Positions 4,503 to 7,071 of a stretch of 7,071 bases of DNA are shown piece after piece; the first letter of the stretch is position 1, and every line of letters begins with the position of its first letter. The notes beneath the pieces are model-generated. The model was not told where the DNA came from and made no database searches. It saw only the letters and a list, made by a program, of their open reading frames with translations. The translations under genes were made by a program, and so were the position numbers. Source of the DNA: a bacterium (lineage in GTDB: Bacteria; Pseudomonadota; Alphaproteobacteria; Rs-D84); NCBI GenBank assembly GCA_014802705.1, contig JAAVBR010000043.1, positions 1 through 7,071 of the forward strand, given 5' to 3'.

Positions 4503-7065
4503 AGACTCTATTAAAGGAATGAGAAAATTTTTACCGTTTCTTTTCGGGTGCCTGATGGGGATCAGCGTGGCTGATGCCGCGTCTGTGCGTGGGGCGGGCG
4601 TCACCGTTGCCGCCAACCGCGATGCGGCCCCCGCCCGCACGACCGCCGCCACATCGGCGCGGGGTGCCGCCACATCGGTCACAGAACGCACCACCACATC
4701 CCCGGCCCGTACCGCCCAATCCGTATCAACGGTTACGCCGCGGGGCGCCACAACCACCACCGGCACATCCGTCGCCGCCCGGTCGGCCACGGCACGGGCC
4801 GCCACGTCCCCGGCATCCACCGCCCGCGCATCCGCCACCATTGCCGCCAACGCGTCCGCCCGCGGACGCGCCGCCACGCCCAGTGTTCATACCGTGCGTT
4901 CGGCCCTGGGGGTCTTGTCGGCCACGGCATCCCGCGCCGCCACCACGTCCGCCGCATCCCGCGCGCGGGCCGCAACCGCCACCAACACGTTTGACGCCGG
5001 CTATAACGCCTGTCGCGATGCGTATTTTGCGTGCATGGATCAATTCTGCGCCCTGCAAAATGAATCTTATCGCCGGTGCGTCTGCTCGTCCCGTTTGACC
5101 GATATTCAAAACCAGGAACGCCTGTTGAGTCAAACCGCCGAACAGTTACAGGATTTCAAGGACCTGAACATCAGCGCGATTACCAAGTCCGCGGCCGAGG
5201 TCAAGGCCATGCTGACCGCGACCGAAGGGGAAGCCGTCGCCGCATCCGCCAAGGATGATTCTGCATCGGCCGGGGCCCTGGCGGGGATCAGTGACGTTTT
5301 GAACAAAACCAAAAAGCAATCTTTGTCCACCCAGGGCACCTTGGACATTGCGGGCGATATCAAGGCCCTGTGGAACAATTCGGATATCGCGGCCAGCGCC
5401 AGTTTGGCCACCCTAACGGGCGAGGCTTTGTATAACGCCGTCCATGCCCAGTGTGCGGAATTGGTGGCGGATGCCTGTCCGACGACGGCGACCTTTAACA
5501 TGGTGGTGTCGGCATACGGGATGTATATTGAAAACGATTGCACCACGTTGGCCAACAATCTGAATAACAAGACATACACCGCATCCGGCACGGTACGCGA
5601 CACCGAACGGGAAATGAACCTGGCCCGATTGGAAAACTACAACGCCCACAATTCGTCCAGCATCAATGAATGTATCGCCAACGTGCGTGCCGACATCACG
5701 GGCAATATGGCCTGTGGGGAAAATTATGTGCACTGTTTGGACGTGTCGGGATTATACCTCAATCGGGATACGGGCGAACCGATTTATACCACCGATTTTT
5801 ATATGTTGGGGTCCCAGTTGTCGTTGTCCGGCGACGTCTTGACCAACGAAACCAATACGCTGGTCGTGGCGGAATTAAATCGCAAGAAATCTTTTGCCCA
5901 GAAAAGTTTGGATACCTGTCGCGATCTAGAGGCTGATGTTTGGGACGAATTCCTGCGCCAGGCCATCGCCGAAATTTACCAAGGCCAACAGGAACGCATC
6001 CGCCAGGTCAAAGATGAATGTATGGATGTCGTGAACAAATGTTACGATGAACAGAATAAGCAATTAAAAGACTTCTCGAACATCAAAGAATCTTTGCTGT
6101 TGGGGTCGCGTTTGGAATTATCCGAACAAATGTGCCAGGAAAAATTGGACGCGTGCAGTAACCTGTACGGCGGCGGTCCGGGCGGGCTGGATCTGTTGGT
6201 CGCCACCATGGGCGGCATTACCGAACAAAAAATTGCCCAGGAATGCCAATCCCTGTTGCGTGATTTTGCAACCGACATGTGCAAAACCCCGGCCAACGAT
6301 ACCAATCATGCCTATCCGTATAATTGCCGAACCTATAAACCGGGCAATGGCACCTATGCGCGGGTGGGGGCCTGTAACAGCACCGTGGACAGCACCACGG
6401 ATCAGCAATCATCGTCCGTCGCGGCGTCACCCGCCATGTTCCTGGCCGCGGCCGTCGGCGCCGCCGCCGTGCAGATTGATAGTCCCTATGTCTGCCCCAC
6501 CTCTGTAACCAAGATTTATACGTCATGTGTCCAGGGCTATTATTTGGGCTGCCCCGCCGGCGGTATCGCTGGGATCTGCAGCGAAACAGATACGACCACA
6601 ACCACCACGGACGAGGCTGGTAACTCTACGACACAACTTCTTGACGAAACCTATCGCACCCAATGTTATAAGTGCGAGAGCAATATGAATTGCCCGGGTG
6701 GCTCGGCCCCCCCACAGTGGAACGGCGCCATAACAACCAAATGCCCGGACACGAACAATGAATACGTGGGCAGTCTGTATCATAAACTGGTGCGCTATGC
6801 CCTGCAGGTTTGCATCCGCCCGTCCGCCGCTGAAACAGGCATGTCCGTTCCGCCGGATGTGATTTTGCAAGACGTGAATGTGGTGATGGACAGCATTCGC
6901 GCCGATATGGCCAAACAGTTGGCCAGTGAATGTGATCGCCGCGGCGGTGTGTGGGTTTCGCAACCCTATCAAACCGGCGGCACGCCCCAATTAAAATTGT
7001 TCTATGACAAGACCGGGGCCAGCACCGAATGGGGATACTGTGCCGAAAAAGAAGACACCGAATAA
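4498..7065 (+). CDS. Gene C: secreted cysteine-rich protein with long Ala/Thr/Arg linker
   Basis: 855 aa from the ATG at 4498 (AGGGG 8 nt upstream). The ATG at 4519 gives MRKFLPFLFG, closer to B's signal peptide, but its AAAGGA abuts the codon; either start is possible. The signal peptide ends near VADA. Residues 28-163 form a low-complexity Ala/Thr/Ser/Arg linker. The family block is at 172-197 (CRDAYFACMDQFCAL, then CVCS). The core has cysteines at 319, 327, 348, 392, 406, 413, 474, 508, 515, 546, 553, 583 and 595; the 348-392, 474-508 and 583-595 distances equal those of A and B. Residues 642-659 are an Ala-rich hydrophobic stretch. The C-terminal part holds GYYLGC, an Asp/Thr-rich loop and CYKC with CPGG (723-735), the B-like C-x2-C-x5-C-x2-GG motif. 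It ends at TAA, 6 nt before the window edge. Function unknown; secretion is well supported, a surface role is inference. Confidence 0.92.
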   Translation: MIDSIKGMRKFLPFLFGCLMGISVADAASVRGAGVTVAANRDAAPARTTAATSARGAATSVTERTTTSPARTAQSVSTVTPRGATTTTGTSVAARSATARAATSPASTARASATIAANASARGRAATPSVHTVRSALGVLSATASRAATTSAASRARAATATNTFDAGYNACRDAYFACMDQFCALQNESYRRCVCSSRLTDIQNQERLLSQTAEQLQDFKDLNISAITKSAAEVKAMLTATEGEAVAASAKDDSASAGALAGISDVLNKTKKQSLSTQGTLDIAGDIKALWNNSDIAASASLATLTGEALYNAVHAQCAELVADACPTTATFNMVVSAYGMYIENDCTTLANNLNNKTYTASGTVRDTEREMNLARLENYNAHNSSSINECIANVRADITGNMACGENYVHCLDVSGLYLNRDTGEPIYTTDFYMLGSQLSLSGDVLTNETNTLVVAELNRKKSFAQKSLDTCRDLEADVWDEFLRQAIAEIYQGQQERIRQVKDECMDVVNKCYDEQNKQLKDFSNIKESLLLGSRLELSEQMCQEKLDACSNLYGGGPGGLDLLVATMGGITEQKIAQECQSLLRDFATDMCKTPANDTNHAYPYNCRTYKPGNGTYARVGACNSTVDSTTDQQSSSVAASPAMFLAAAVGAAAVQIDSPYVCPTSVTKIYTSCVQGYYLGCPAGGIAGICSETDTTTTTTDEAGNSTTQLLDETYRTQCYKCESNMNCPGGSAPPQWNGAITTKCPDTNNEYVGSLYHKLVRYALQVCIRPSAAETGMSVPPDVILQDVNVVMDSIRADMAKQLASECDRRGGVWVSQPYQTGGTPQLKLFYDKTGASTEWGYCAEKEDTE
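4579..4986 (+). repeat. Low-complexity GC-rich tract encoding the Arg/Ala/Thr linker of gene C
   Basis: This stretch is visibly more GC-rich than its surroundings and encodes about 136 residues made mainly of Ala, Thr, Ser and Arg. By my count it has 16 Arg, no Lys, one Asp and one Glu. Imperfect short repeats recur; for example a 13-base unit (GCCGCCACATCGG) occurs at 4645 and again at 4666, one 7-codon step apart. A linker of this kind is probably disordered and may be glycosylated or bind polyanions; those roles are guesses. The corresponding linkers in A and B are much shorter. Confidence 0.65.
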
Positions 7066-7071
7066 AGAATA

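Noticed and set aside
4549..4554. Possible lipoprotein box (LFGC in C; similar early cysteines in the signal peptides of A and B)
   Set aside because: The hydrophobic core continues past each cysteine and better type I cleavage sites follow (VADA, LAGA, VTYA). In B, and in C from the 4519 start, the cysteine is only residue 11.

Overview
The window looks like a didermal (Gram-negative) bacterial chromosome, most likely an alphaproteobacterium. The basis is the initiation factor IF-1 sequence, Sec-type signal peptides, standard codon use and visible TAA stops. By eye the coding DNA is moderately GC-rich. A finer placement, such as an uncultured gut-associated alphaproteobacterial lineage, is only an impression.

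Layout: positions 1-4037 hold two tandem minus-strand genes, called here B (4037 to 1968, 689 aa, upstream) and A (1919 to beyond the left edge, 639 aa visible). They form a probable operon with a 48-nt gap that carries a perfect 10-bp hairpin. A divergent intergenic region (4038-4187) carries two back-to-back sigma70-like promoters. Then comes infA (4188-4442, plus strand, IF-1), an intrinsic terminator (4468-4494), and a third large plus-strand gene C (4498-7065, 855 aa).

A, B and C are not annotated by any family I recognise, but they are clearly paralogues. Each has a signal peptide and a variable linker. Then follows an identical cysteine block, C-x6-C-x4-C-x9-C-x-C-S, with the core CxDAYxxCMDxFCxL. 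After that comes a long helical, cysteine-rich core in which several inter-cysteine distances match exactly in all three (44, 34, 7 and 12 residues), although the rest of the sequence has diverged strongly. A and B also contain runs of cysteines spaced every seventh residue. B and C share a C-terminal C-x2-C-x5-C-x2-GG motif, and A's copy, if present, would lie beyond the left edge. The simplest reading is a family of large, disulfide-stapled, helical periplasmic or surface proteins. Their role (envelope scaffold, adhesin, surface layer or other) cannot be told from sequence alone.

infA is a housekeeping gene that sits between the divergent paralogue units. Its terminator hairpin overlaps a candidate promoter and the Shine-Dalgarno of gene C, so expression of C may depend on how that hairpin folds. 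No tRNA, rRNA, CRISPR array, insertion sequence or phage gene is visible.
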